64,000 nucleotides of DNA, taken from positions 11,873,062 to 11,937,061 of the forward strand of contig OZ024797.1 in NCBI GenBank assembly GCA_964017045.1. Reading direction: 5' to 3'. Source of the DNA: Omphiscola glabra (Eukaryota; Mollusca; Gastropoda; Lymnaeidae). The position numbers and the translations under genes were made by a program. The notes beneath the pieces were generated by a model that ran no database searches, was not told the DNA's origin, and was given only the letters and a program-made list of their open reading frames with translations. Numbering within the stretch: position 1 is the stretch's first letter; each line of letters begins with the position of its first letter. This document shows, in pieces, positions 21,801-36,800 of the stretch.

Positions 21801-24800
21801 AGCGACTAACACGCTTAGTTACCGGGTCTTAGTTAAAGAGCAAAACTAAGCAGGGCAATATTAAATCTAGCAGGCAGACGACATGTTTAAGTTCTTTGTG
21901 AATCGTCTGGCGTTGAGAATTAGGGAAAATTAAGATAATTTGTTTTTAAAAAAAATAAAGTAAGCTTTAAGGGTGGAGACTAGGCATTCACAATAGAGAG
22001 TTGACATTCACAATAGTAAGTTGACATTCACAATAGTGAGTTGACATTCACAATAGTGAGTTGACATTCACAATAGTGAGTTGACATTCACAATAGTAAG
22101 TTGACATTCACAATAGTGAGTTGACATTCACAATAGTGAGTTGACATTCACAATAGGGAGTTGACATTCACAATAGAGAGTTGACATTAACAATAGAGAT
22201 TTGCCATTTACAATAGTGAGTTGACATTCACAATAGTGAGTTGACATTCACAATAGGGATTTGACATTCACAATAGTGAGTTGACATTCATAATAGTGAG
22301 TTGACATTCACAATAGGGAGTTGACATTCAAAATGGAGATTTGCCATTTACAATAGTGAGTTGACATTCACAATAATGAGTTGACATTCACAATAGGGAG
22401 TTGACATTCACAATGGAGATTTGCCATTTACAAATGTGAGTTGCCATTCACAATAGTGAGTTGCCATTCACAATAGAGAGTTGACATTCACAATAGCGAG
22501 TTGCCATTTACAATAGTGAGTTGACATTCACAATAGTGAGTTGACATTCACAATAGTGAGTTGACATTCACAATAGAGAGTTAACATTTACAATAGTGAG
22601 TTGACATTCACAATAGTGAGTTGACATTCACAATAGTGAGTTGACATTCACAATAGTGAGTTGACATTCACAATAGTAAGTTGACATTCACAATAGTGAG
22701 TTGACATTCACAATAGTGAGTTGACATTCACAATAGTGAGTTGACATTCACAATAGTGAGTTGACATTCACAATAGTGAGTTGACATTCACAATAGTGAG
22801 TTGACATTCACAATATTGAGTTGACATTCACAATAGGGAGTTGACATTCAAAATGGAGATTTGCCATTCACAATAGTGAGTTGACATTCACAATAGTGAG
22901 TTGACATTCACAATAGGGAGTTGACATTCACAATAGAGAGTTGACATTAACAATAGAGATTTGCCATTTACAATAGTGAGTTGACATTCACAATAGTGAG
23001 TTGACATTCACAATAGGGATTTGACATTCACAATAGTGAGTTGACATTCATAATAGTGAGTTGACATTCACTATAGGGAGTTGACATTCAAAATGGAGAT
23101 TTGCCATTTACAATAGTGAGTTGACATTCACAATAATGAGTTGACATTCACAATAGGGAGTTGACATTCACAATGGAGATTTGCCATTTACAAATGTGAG
23201 TTGCCATTCACAATAGTGAGTTGCCATTCACAATAGAGAGTTGACATTCACAATAGCGAGTTGCCATTTACAATAGTGAGTTGACATTCACAATAGTGAG
23301 TTGACATTCACAATAGTGAGTTTACATTCACAATAGAGAGTTAACATTTACAATAGTGAGTTGACATTCACAATAGTGAGTTGACATTCACAATAGTGAG
23401 TTGACATTCACAATAGAGAGTTAACATTTACAATAGTGAGTTGACATTCACAATAGTGAGTTGACATTCACAATAGTGAGTTGACATTCACAATAGTGAG
23501 TTGACATTCACAATAGTAAGTTGACATTCACAATAGTGAGTTGACATTCACAATAGTGAGTTGACATTCACAATAGTGAGTTGACATTCACAATAGTGAG
23601 TTGACATTCACAATAGTGAGTTGACATTCACAATAGTGAGTTGACATTCACAATAGGGAGTTGACATTCAAAATGGAGATTTGCCATTCACAATAGTGAG
23701 TTGACATTCACAATAGTGAGTTGACATTCACAATAGGGAGTTGACATTCACAATAGAGAGTTGACATTAACAATAGAGATTTGCCATTTACAATAGTGAG
23801 TTGACATTCACAATAGTGAGTTGACATTCACAATAGTGATTTGACATTCACAATAGTGAGTTGACATTCATAATAGTGAGTTGACATTCACTATAGGGAG
23901 TTGACATTCAAAATGGAGATTTGCCATTTACAATAGTGAGTTGACATTCACAATAATGAGTTGACATTCACAATAGGGAGTTGACATTCACAATGGAGAT
24001 TTGCCATTTACAAATGTGAGTTGCCATTCACAATAGTGAGTTGCCATTCACAATAGAGAGTTGACATTCACAATAGCGAGTTGCCATTTACAATAGTGAG
24101 TTGACATTCACAATAGTGAGTTGACATTCACAATAGTGAGTTTACATTCACAATAGAGAGTTAACATTTACAATAGTGAGTTGACATTCACAATAGTGAG
24201 TTGACATTCACAATAGTGAGTTGACATTCACAATAGTGAGTTGACATTCACAATAGTGAGTTGACATTCACAATAGTGAGTTGACATTCACAATAGTGAG
24301 TTGACATTCACAATAGTGAGTTGACATTCACAATAGTGAGTTGACATTCACAATAGTGAGTTGACATTCACAATAGAGAGTTTACAATCACAATAGTGAG
24401 TTGACATTCATAATAGAATTGACATTCACAATAGTGAGTTGATATCCACAACAGAGAGATGAAATTCACAATAGAGAGTTGACATTCAAAATAGAGAGTT
24501 GACATTCACAATAGTTCGTTTCTTTTCTTGTTCAGGTAAATGCTTGTAACACGTGAGCTACAGTTACATTTTGTGTTTCAGTAGTGATAGAGATTTGAAC
24601 ATTTTTGTTGACACTGCTGTAGCTGATGCAGAAATAGTATAAACCAGCGGTTCTCAACCTGTGGGTTGCGCCCTTTCCCAGGGGTTGCCTAAGACCATCG
24701 GAAAACACCTATACTCTACAGCTATGAAGTAGCAACGAAAATAATTTTTTGGCTGGGGGTCGTCACAGCACGAGGAACTGTATTAAAGGTTCGCGGAATT

Positions 24801-27800
24801 AGGAAGGTTGAGAACCACTCGTCTAAACATTGAGTCAGGAACATAAATACCAATATGCTTGTACATATAAATTTATATGTTATATATATATGCGTGAGGT
24901 GTGAGAGGGTGGGGAAGGAAAGTGAATTTGTAATTAAGCAGAAAGGGGGTGGGGGAGCTTGCAATAAAATAATAAAAATGAAACGACAGAATTTCTAGTT
25001 GCGACTTTGGTGTAAGTTTTCTCGTTGTCCGACATTCTTTGTTAAATTGTTTCAATAGTTTTATGACATCAGGTGACGTGTTCAACGGCTACTATCGCTG
25101 TTTTAGCGGAACGATCAATAGATTCTTTTCATTAACAAACATTATAGGCTATCCCAACCGTAAAGATAATTTTCACTAAAGTATTCAATACAGAACTTCC
25201 CTGGTTTCCAAACAGCGAATTTTTAAATATTTATTAATCTTTGGAGTTTGCTTTTTAAATTTTTTTAAAGATGACATCACTGTTCATTGGTTTATGATTA
25301 TGCAGTATTGCAGTAAACTGTAAAATCTAAGTTTGGTAAAAAAATAGCATATAATTATTAGAATTAGAATTGATGCACACTTTATCATGTATTCTAAGAA
25401 AGATTACACAACCCTTGTCCCAGATTCACTCCCTTGTTCTCGCGCGACATTGACCGTCTGACATTTAAAGGACGGCGGAAGTGACGAAAGGGATTGTTGG
25501 CCGTCGGACTAGTGAATGCTACGAAAAATGAAACACATATTCGGTGTGAGTGTGAATTCCATCTTTCAAGTCTAATATTTAACAGATGAAGCATGTTGGT
25601 CATTTGAAAAAAACCCAACTATTTGTGCTGAATGAAGCAACCACTCCCGCCTTACACTTCTAAGCTAAGCAGTAATACTGTAAAGGGTCGTTCGTAAATT
25701 ACGTCACGCAAAAAATGACCTTTTTAGACCCCCTCCCCCTGTCACGAAGTGTCACAAATTCTCCCCCCCCCCCTCACGTCACGTCATACCTAATAAAATC
25801 AAAGCATACATAAAATTTTCATAAATAAACTAAGATTTTATTAAATTTTTTAAACATTTTCCCATAATGGATTAAGACGTAGTATTATTAGAAAACTGTG
25901 ACGCGAAACAACTAAGTCATCCACAAGCCGAATGTAAAATGGCCACAACAGTTTTTGCGTCATTTTTCGATATGCACAAAAGGTGTGAGTAAAAGAGTTC
26001 ATAATACGTATAATACCTGAGGCAATCTCTACCTCAAATTATTGTTTTAAAAATTAATTAAATAAGATTTTTCAAAATTAGAAAGTTTTAGATTTAAAAA
26101 AAAACAACAAAAAAACCGTGACGTCACAAATTTTTGACACCCCCCCTGTCACACAGTGTCACAAATTCTTGACCCCTTCCCCCCCCCCCCCCCCCGAGCG
26201 TGACGTAATTTGCGAACGACCCCTAATAGTTGACTTATACATGCTGCTATGAGACGTGCCAATTTTAAGGTAACTAATAATTAAACAAAAAAACCAAATC
26301 AGATCTGCTACAAATATCCTGAACTTATATCCACGAAGCTCACCTTCCCGCGACATTCCCTCGTATATACACTTTTGGTAACGACAGTACCGGCAGTTGT
26401 TGCGCATGCGTGGATTGATGGAGCAGTGCATGTTGGCCTTGCACGTGTAGGCTTTGTTCTCCTTGAGACCACGCCGGAAGAATTTCTGTTCACCAAAGAA
26501 ATGAATAGCTGTGTAGGCCTACGCTACATTTTCAAACAAGCACACATAAAGAAACGTCTGTTTATTAAACCCTATATAGTGCCAAATAATAAACTGGCAT
26601 GGCAGTTACAAGTGTAAGGAGTCCAGTTAGAAAATGGTAATTTTAAGTGAAATTTCTTGAATACGGTTTCAAAATAATTGTACCCCAATGAAAGTTCTGA
26701 AAAATTATCTGTTCTCCAAACCTGTTACCCAAACATATTGAAAAAACTTTACAAATAAATTTCAAGAAGAGTTGAAATAACACAAACCCTACAACAACAC
26801 CAACAATAACAACAACAATAACAACAACAGAAACACCCTAAGCGGAGCAGTTTCCTTAAATGTCATAATTTAGAAATTTCCGTATTCCATGGGCTATTTT
26901 AAAAGTCAGTCTATTTTGCGTAAAGCTAAACACACAAAACAAACAAAACAAAATAATAAATAAATAAAAAGCACACACGAATGAATAACAACTTGATGTA
27001 ATACAAAATGACTTCCAATGGCGAACTTACCTTACAGCCTTCGCACGTAGTGACACCAAAATGAACACCGTTGGCAATATCACCGCAAACTTTACACAGG
27101 AGCTGACCCTCTGCCGGTTCAACGGCTTCCGGTTTTTCTAGGGGTTTAAGAAACAAAGAGTTTGTTGTGAAACAAATAATTTTAAACTTTTTCTTCAATT
27201 GTTTAAGAATGGGTTTTGAATTATGCTGCTGAAAAGCAGGCGCCCCACACGCAAACGATCCACCAATCAAATAACGCATCTATTCATTTATTAGCTACTG
27301 GTAAGTAAGTGTAAGTGGTGTCATTCAGACGCGTAGCTAAGGTGGGGCAAGGGGCAGATTCCCCCGGCGCCAGACCAGTTAGGGGCGCAAAAATATGCTT
27401 TGATATTATTTTATTGATAAAAATAATGGGTTCGAGAGCTGAAAAAAGAAGGGATGCGATTTAAAATGAATCTTGTCCCCGGGCGCCAAACACTCCAGCT
27501 ACGTCTCTGTTGTCATTTAAGTATATGTAACAAATTATTTTGTATGTCCCGCGATACAAATTAGAGGGCCACATGTAGGCTACAGGTCGAGCGTTTAAGA
27601 ACCCTTTAAATCACAAACAAATTGCATTGACCCAAAATGCCATTAAGCATGATTATTTTTTTTACCACTGCGTCTGGGATCATGCTGATCATCATACTCT
27701 GGCGTTTAAAAACTTGAATGCTCACATCTACAAAACGGGAATCGCCAATTTTAAATTGTATAATGTCTAAAACCAATAGAAATACATTTTAAAAAAGTCT

Positions 27801-30800
27801 ACAAAAACACGTTTTTTCATTGAAAACTATTTACTTCTCATGACTTCAACTTTACTAGTCGCAACGAATTAACCAGCTCACTTAACTAATTAGCCAGCTC
27901 ACTAAGTCAACCAATTAACCAGCTCACCCAAGTCAACGACTTAACCAGCTCACTTAACTAATTAACCAGCTCACTTAACTAATTAGCCAGCTCACTAAGT
28001 CAACCAATTAACCAGCTCACCCAAGTCAACGATTAATCAGCTCACTTAACTAATTAACCAACTCGCTTAACTAATTAACCAGCTCACTTAGCTAATTAAA
28101 CAGCTCACTTAACTCAACTAATTAACCAGCTCACTTAACTAATTAACCAACTCACTTAACTAATTAACCAACTCGCTTAACTAATTAACCAGCTCACTTA
28201 ACTAATTAACCAGCTCGCTTAACTCAACTAATTAACCAGTTCACCAAAGTCGACTAAATAACCAGTTCATTAAAGTCAACTAAGTAACCAGCTCACTTAA
28301 CTAATTAACCAGCTCGCTTAACTCAACTAATTAACCAGTTCACCAAAGTCGACTAAATAACCAGTTCATTAAAGTCAACTAAGTAACCAGCTCACTTAAC
28401 TAATTAACCAGCTCGCTTAACTCAACTAATTAACCAGTTCACCAAAGTCAACTAAGTAACCAGCTCACTTAGCACATGATAAAACAACTCATGTTATAAT
28501 ATGATTAGACCAAACATTGGTCCAACTGAAATTAACTGTTGATCTATTTACCTTTCCTGTACATTCCAGCCGTGATGCATTTCTGGAACCTGCAGTGCTG
28601 ACACCTCACCCTCCCGCCCTTCAGCACGTCACATTTACCACCGCACTGGTTGCTGAAATTGGGCCGGCCATCTTTGGTGCAGCGAATGAAGAAACTCTTT
28701 GGAAACAAAAGAAAATTCACTCAAATTAGTTAAGTCGGCCATATTTGAAATAATATGAACATTGTAATTGATCTATTGTACGTTTAATGTAAGGAGCTGC
28801 ATAGCACGGGGGAAAAACATGGAAATGTGCATCAATTTGTATTATACAAGGTTAAAAAGGAAGCAGTCTATTTTAATTTATGCGTCAAATTGTCTTTCTG
28901 AACTACATTATTTTATGAGATATGATTCCGAAAAGTGCAGTGTAAAAATTAGAAAATGTAACCTACTTAATTAAACCAAGTTAAAGACTTTGAAATAAAT
29001 AAAATAAATTATGATTTTTAAAAATCAATTACGGGGACATTACAACTGACATTTTTGTTGTTGCACTTTTTGTGGTACCCAAGGCAAGTGATAGATTCAC
29101 GTATTAGTAATAAAATATAGAATTTACCCGTCCCGTTCTTACGCGGCTAGAAACACTGGGGGCTAGAGTGGGGGGGGGGGGATATTGGACGGTATGGCAG
29201 GCCAAAGAGAGTGATCACGAGCTTACACCAACGTATGAGTAATATGTAGTCATTGGTAATGATTCAAATTTTATAGATCTCATATCGTTCAATATCAGAT
29301 GCACACAACTACATCATGGTTAAACAATATGTTACGGAATCGGTAACAGAAGGATCCGTCAACAACTCTAATATTAAAACACGCCACACGTTTAGCTGTA
29401 CACCGAATTTCAAGTCCTCAACATTAGCGGCAGGGCCGGCCCTAACAGTTGCGGGGCCCTATGCGAAACGGATTGCGCGGGGCCCAGTCTGGGTAGGGAT
29501 AAGGATAATAAGTGAAAATTAAGATTTTGTAATAGAAAATAAATTCGCGCGGGGCCTATGAAAGTGCGGGGCCCATTGCGGCCGCATCGGTTGCAATGGC
29601 CTAAGGCCGGCCCTGATTAGCGGACCTATATACATTTTGTCGAAAGGGAGCAGCGATCGCATGAAGACTTGCTCAACATGGCCTTGACCTTAACTTTAAT
29701 ATTTCACCTACTGACTTTTTCACGTGAACTGATCTCACATCGAATATTCCAACAATAAAAAAAATAGATTGGCCGTGGGAAGTCTATATTTTCTGGGTTT
29801 TTTTAAAGTGTATAATGTATGCCGTGACGTGACTAACTGTGTAAACCAAAAATATAAACTGGTCACTGTAACACAAGTTAACGAAACTCAGTCACATGAT
29901 ACCTCAGCACGGAGGCGTAGTAATTTAACCATAGAGTATGAGAATAAGAGGAACTAGTATTAGTAGCGGAAGAGGATTGTATGATTTTAGAAGAGAAGGC
30001 TGGAAGCCATATTGTGAGGACACGTTTTGAGTCGGAGAGGCCATATTTGAATGTGATTTAATTCATGAGTGGAATTGTACTGAAGATTTCTTATTTGATA
30101 TTGTAACTACCTTTGTTACATGGACTTATCTGAATCAAGAATAATATTTGTATTGACTATGTAAATAAAGAACTGTGCGATAGATCGGACCTTATTCTAT
30201 TCTTGAGATGAAAGATGGCAGTGAAATTAAGGATGATAGAGTAATGAAGTGAGTGGTAGATAACTAGCTGAACAAGTATATCAAGCTATGTTACAATCAC
30301 ATTAAAGATAATCAGCACTTTGCCGGACGTTGACTTGCACCTGTGTAGGTTTTAGTGTTCCTAAAACTTACAATCGGTTGACCGAGCAGTTCGATCATTC
30401 TAAGCCACCTACATGGTATTCAGTTGACCGAGCAGTTCGATCATTCTAAGCCACCTACATGGTATTCAGTTGACCGAGCAGTTCGATCATTCTAAGCCAC
30501 CTACATGGTATTCAGTTGACCGAGCAGTTCGATCATTCTAAGCCACCTACATGGTATTCAGTTGACCGAGCAGTTCGATCATTCTAAGCCACCTACATGG
30601 TATTCAGTTGACCGAGCAGTTCGATCATTCTAAGCCACCTACATGGTATTGCCGTTGTTCGTGGAAGTATCAATGAAAGATTTTTTTTTTACATTGAAAA
30701 ATATTGCAGCACGTGACCATGAGAATGTATTTTTATTGAAATTTGGTCAACAAAGAAGGTCATTTAATTTACTGAAATTTGGTCAACAAAGAAGGTCATT

Positions 30801-33800
30801 TAATTCATTGAAATTTGGCAAACAAAGAAGGTCATTTAATTTATTGAAATTTGGCAAACAAAGAAGGTCATTTAATTTATTGAAATTTGGTAAACAAAGA
30901 AGGTCATTTAATTTACTGAAATTTGGCAAACAAAGAAGGTCATTTAATTTATTGAAATTCGGTAAACAAAGAAGGTCATTTAATTTATTGAAATTTGGTC
31001 AACAAAGAAGGTCATTTAATAAAATTGTTGATATAAAAAAAATAAAGTAAAAGTATACTTTTAAAATATTAAAATCTTGTCAAAATTAATGTTTGTCGTA
31101 AATTACCTATTCCCCCCCCCCCCCACCACCCCCGAAAAAAAGAAAAAAAAAAAAACCTTACATACCCTCACCAAAGCGCCCTCACCTCCAACGTCACCCG
31201 ATTGATCATCTTCGAACTTTTATTTGAACGGCTGACACAGGCCGGATTTTTTTCTCGATAGTTTGTTCAAACAAAGATTAGCGCGCCTTATTCACTGGAC
31301 AGGCCGTCCAAGACAGGGTGAGGATGGCAACAAGAAGTGAGACCGAGTAGTGCAATGAGACCGAGTAGTGAAGTGAGACAACGCACTGAAGCCCGTAAGT
31401 AAGTCCAGCCTTGCAGTAAATCTGTCCCATGGTTTCAAACAGGGTTGAAGAGTCATGGAAGAACCCAGGGAACATGAGGGGACATGAGCCTTTATCTCAA
31501 TTATACTAAGTGACGTTGTGTAGATGTTTCTTACCCCCCCCCCCACACACACACCTTTTCCCACCCCAATGTGCGTGTCTCATAGAAGGTACCGATTCGG
31601 AAAAGAATGCAGTTTTAGAGGTAGATTCATGCAAAACGTTTTAGGCGCCCCCCCACACTGTGGTCCACATTTAACTGTTATGCCATTCATAAGACGGGTC
31701 TCCTTTCTTACGTGTCGACTTCAATATACATAACTGTAACTGTACGATTCCTGCAAGTTTTTTATGTTATGCACACAACCAAATGAAAGATAACAAATTA
31801 AGATTTACAATATAACTACTTTTATGTTAGCTAGGATACTTAAAAGTATGAACAAGTATGAACAAGTTTGATTGCTGGAAATGGAATAAATATATTAACT
31901 AGGAATTTCTTTTAAAAAATTAAATCGAGAAAATATGAAATATGAACATATCTGTTAATGTATTAATTTTAAAATTAATTAAACCCTAAAAATAAAGTTT
32001 TTCGTATAATTCCCCCCCCCCCCACACACTTTTTTTTCCCCAGGCTCGAAACCGCACAATTTTTTTTTCATGTCCCGGAACTATATTACTATTTTAATGT
32101 CCCACCCACTTTTACACCCGCACATTTATTTCACCGACTAGTTCAGGAAAACAGAGTCAAATATTACGCACCAAACGTACTTGCGATATTTAAAAAAAAA
32201 AAGAATCTCATTCAGCGCAGTTATCGGGAATTTTATTTGGTGAAATCATCGTCATCATAATTTTTCATCAACCCCTCGAAAAAAACCAGGAAAAAACTGA
32301 TTATTGGGGTTTGGTGTGTGGGGGTGGGGCTGAAAGTTTGATAGAATGTGTTGTCATCGGCAACGAGTCTATGTGCAAAGTTTCATTTCGGTGGGTTGAC
32401 GGAAAGTGGGTCAATTAGTCCGAATATTTAGCCAGTCCACTATCCAACACTGTCTAGGAGATTAGGTCCCTTCTGTAGCCACAGAATATCGTTTCAGAGT
32501 CTACAACTCCGTTTCTTAAGCTTCTGGAAAGCTGGTACTTGTACATTTTCCTGGCTCCTATAAAGCCGATAGTTTAAAAGGAAAAACCACTCAACGTCGT
32601 TTAAGAGTCATCGAATATGTTTATTACTTCATCACAGTATAATGGAAAAGTCAGGTAGAATGGCCAAAAACTCCAATAGATAGCCTACACAAAAGAATTA
32701 CAAATTTGCACTAAGTCCAACATCACTCAAAACACATTCTGTCGAATCCACACGCAATAATAAATCGTTCTCTCCTAATAATAATCTGTCTCTCCTTTTA
32801 TACCATTAATGCCCATGCACTCGTGATAACAAGAAAAATGTTCACATTCATTCACCACTCTAATGTTTTCACAACTCACAACAAACACTTTCTCCCCTGG
32901 GTCCCCAGGCCGTTCAAGACACATCCCACATCACAAACACCTAAGATCACATCCCACCCACTTCATCACAAAGACCTAAGATCGCATCCCACCTTCTACA
33001 TCACAATCACCTAAGATCATATCTCACCCTCTACATCACAGACACATAAGATCACATCCCACCCTCTACATCACAAAAACATAAGATCACACCCAACCCA
33101 ATACATCACAAAAACATAAGATCACATCTCACCCTCTACATCACAAAAACATAAGATCACATCTCACCCACTACATCACAAACACATAAGATCACATCCC
33201 ACCCACTACATCACAAACACATAAGATCACATCTCACCCTGTCCATCACAAACACATAAGATCACATCCCACCCACTACATCACAAACACATAAGATCAC
33301 ATCCCACCCACTACATCACAAACACATAAGATCACATCCCACCCTCTACATCACAAACACATAAGATCACATCCCACCCTCTACATCACAAACACATAAG
33401 ATCACATCCCACCCTCTACATCACAAACACATAAGATCACATCTCACCCTCTACATCACAAACACATAAGATCACATCTCACCCTCTACATCACAAACAC
33501 ATAAGATCACATCCCACCCTCTACATCACAAACACATAAGATCACATCCCACCCTCTACATCACAAACACATAAGATCACATCCCACCCTCTACATCACA
33601 ATCACATAAGATCACATCTCACCCTCTACATCACAATCACATAAGATCACATCTCACCCTCTACATCACAATCACATAAGATCACATCTCACCCTCTACA
33701 TCACAAACACATAAGATCACATCTCACCCTCTACATCACAATCACATAAGATCACATCCCACCCTGTCCATCACAAACACATAAGATCACATCCCACCCT

Positions 33801-36800
33801 CTACATCACAATCACATAAGATCACATCTCACCCTCTACATCACAAACACATAAGATCACATCCCACCCTCTACATCACAATCACATAAGATCACATCCC
33901 ACACTGTCCATCACAATCACATAAGATCACATCTCACCCTCTACATCACAATCACATAAGATCACATCCCACACTGTCCATCACAATCACCCAAGATCAC
34001 ATCCCACCCTGTCCATCACAAAAACATAAGATCACATCCCACCCTCTACATCACAATCACCCAAGATCACATCCCACCCTCTACATCACAATCACCTAAG
34101 ATCATATCTCACCCTCTACATCACAATCACATAAGATCACATCCCACCCTCTACATCACAATCACCCAAGATCACATCCCACCCTCTACATCACAATCAC
34201 ATAAGATCACATCCCACCCTCTACATCACAATCACTCAAGATCACATCCCACCCTCTACATCACAAACACATAAGATCACATCTCACCCTCTACATCACA
34301 ATCACATAAGATCACATCTCACCCTCTACATCACAATCACTCAAGATCACATCCCACCCTCTACATCACAAACACATAAGATCACATCTCACCCTCTACA
34401 TCACAATCACATAAGATCACATCTCACCCTCTACATCACAATCACCCAAGATCACATCCCACCCACTACATCACAATCACATAAGATCACATCCCACCCT
34501 CTACATCACAATCACATAAGATCACATCCCCCCCTCTACATCACAATCACATAAGATCACATCCCCCCTCTACATCACAATCACATAAGATCACATCCCA
34601 CCCTCTACATCACAATCACATAAGATCACATCCCACCCTCTACATCACAATCACATAAGATCACATCTCACCCACTACATCACAATCACATAAGATCACA
34701 TCCCACCCACTACATCACAATCACATAAGATCACATCCCACCCTCTACATCACAATCACCCAAGATCACATCTCACCCACTACATCACAATCACATAAGA
34801 TCACATCCCACCCTCTACATCACAATCACCCAAGATCACATCCCACCCTCTACATCACAATCACCCAAGATCACATCCCACCCTCTACATCACAATCACC
34901 CAAGATCACATCCCACCCACTACATCACAATCACATAAGATCACATCCCACCCACTACATCACAGTCAAATAAGATCACATCCCACCCACTACATCACAA
35001 TCACATAAGATCACATCCCACCCTCTACATCACAATCACATAAGATCACATCCCACCCACTACATCACAGTCACATAAGATCACATCCCACCCACTACAT
35101 CACAATCACATAAGATCACATCCCACCCTCTACATCACAGTCACATAAGATCACATCCCACCCACTACATCACAATCACATAAGATCACATCCCACCCTC
35201 TACATCACAGTCACATAAGATCACATCCCACCCACTACATCACAATCACATAAGATCACACCCCACCTCTACATCACAAACACATAAGATCACATCTCAC
35301 CCTCTACATCACAAACACATAAGATCACACCCCACCCTCTACATCACAATCACATAAGATCACATCCCACCCTCTACATCACAATCACATAAGATCACAT
35401 CCCACCCACTACATCACAATCACATAAGATCACATCTCACCCTCTACATCACAAACACATAAGATCACATCCCACCCTCTACATCACAATCACCTAAGAT
35501 CACATCCCACCCTCTACATCACAAACACATAAGATCACATCCCACCCTCTACATCACAATCACCTAAGATCACATCCCACCCTCTACATCACAATCACAT
35601 AAGATCAGCTCGGTCAGGGCGAATTCTTTCATTTAAAGTAAGAACCGAAATATATAAAAATTCTTTTGTTCCCCATTCTGTACGAACTTAACAGCATGCG
35701 CTCCCACCCCCAAAGCGGCTACCAAATCTAAATGATCACAAATTAAGATTTTTTTTTCACTAAACGAGTTAATTGACGGCTGATTTCTATGCGCTAGAGA
35801 AATAATTTAGATGTCTCGTGTTTATAAATTGCTATAATTGTAAAATGTTCTCTTCTTTAAAATATGTATTTATTTATGGGACAAATAAATGAATAAGCAC
35901 CACGTAATATACAAAATCCATTTATTTGTATTTATAAGAGAATAATATCTTTTCCTACTTTTTTAATGGATGGTCCCCATGCGGTTTCATATTGTGCACA
36001 TTACTTTAAAAACTAGGATTTAGATTTATTTAAAAAAAAAAAAATGAAGCTAATAATTAGCTTTCTGGCAATTATAGAAATTCTAAGGAAACAAGTCAGC
36101 AAGCCGTTTCTTGTAGCACATCGGGTTTGATGGCCGTTGTGGGGTTTCCATGCTGATTGAAGGCCAAACTGGTCCGCCCTGCATTCTGCGCGTGGCAATG
36201 GTCAAGTTTCCAGGGAGAAAGAAGCCTTGCAACTCACAGAGGAGGAAAACACGAGAAGGCATCGTCTTTTGTTGGGCAAAGTCTAGAGGGGGGGGGGGGG
36301 GAGAGGCAGTTTTAGAGGGGCAACTCTTGCCCACACGAAGATGTCGTAATCGTGCCGCAGTTTAAGTTTGTTATTTAGAGAAATTCGGTCGATGTTGCAA
36401 GAATCGCGTAATCAGTGTAGTCATAATCAGTGTAATCGTAATCAGTGTATTAGTAATCAGTGTATTCGTAATCAGTGTATTCGTAATCAGTGCAGTCGTA
36501 ATCAGTGTAGTCATAATTAGTGTAATCATAATCAGTGTAGTGGTAATCAGTGTAGTCGTAATCAATGTATTCGTAATTAGTGTAGTCGTAATTAGTGTAG
36601 TCGTAATCAGTGTAGACGTAAACAGTGTATTCGCCGTTTAAAACAATTATGCGTTTTGCTAATTGTGTGTTACAAACTGAATAGTGTCCAATCTGTATCT
36701 CCATAATCTGTGAGCTTTGATGAAATCTTTACATTAAAATGAATGCTGACCTCTGACAAGTTCATTTTTTTAAAGTCATTATAGCATATCTTATATATAG

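Noticed and set aside
20786..21809. Six long overlapping reading frames (270-327 codons) on both strands
   Set aside because: All are the 22-24-bp TG-rich minisatellite read in different phases; no start or splice context and no protein family.
21981..24515. CRISPR-like array appearance
   Set aside because: No unique spacers between repeats, and this is a eukaryotic genome; it is a pure tandem repeat.
30643..31050. 135-codon frame with repeated LLKFGKQRRSFN
   Set aside because: A 36-bp minisatellite whose period is a multiple of three keeps the frame open; it lies in an intron of the opposite-strand gene.
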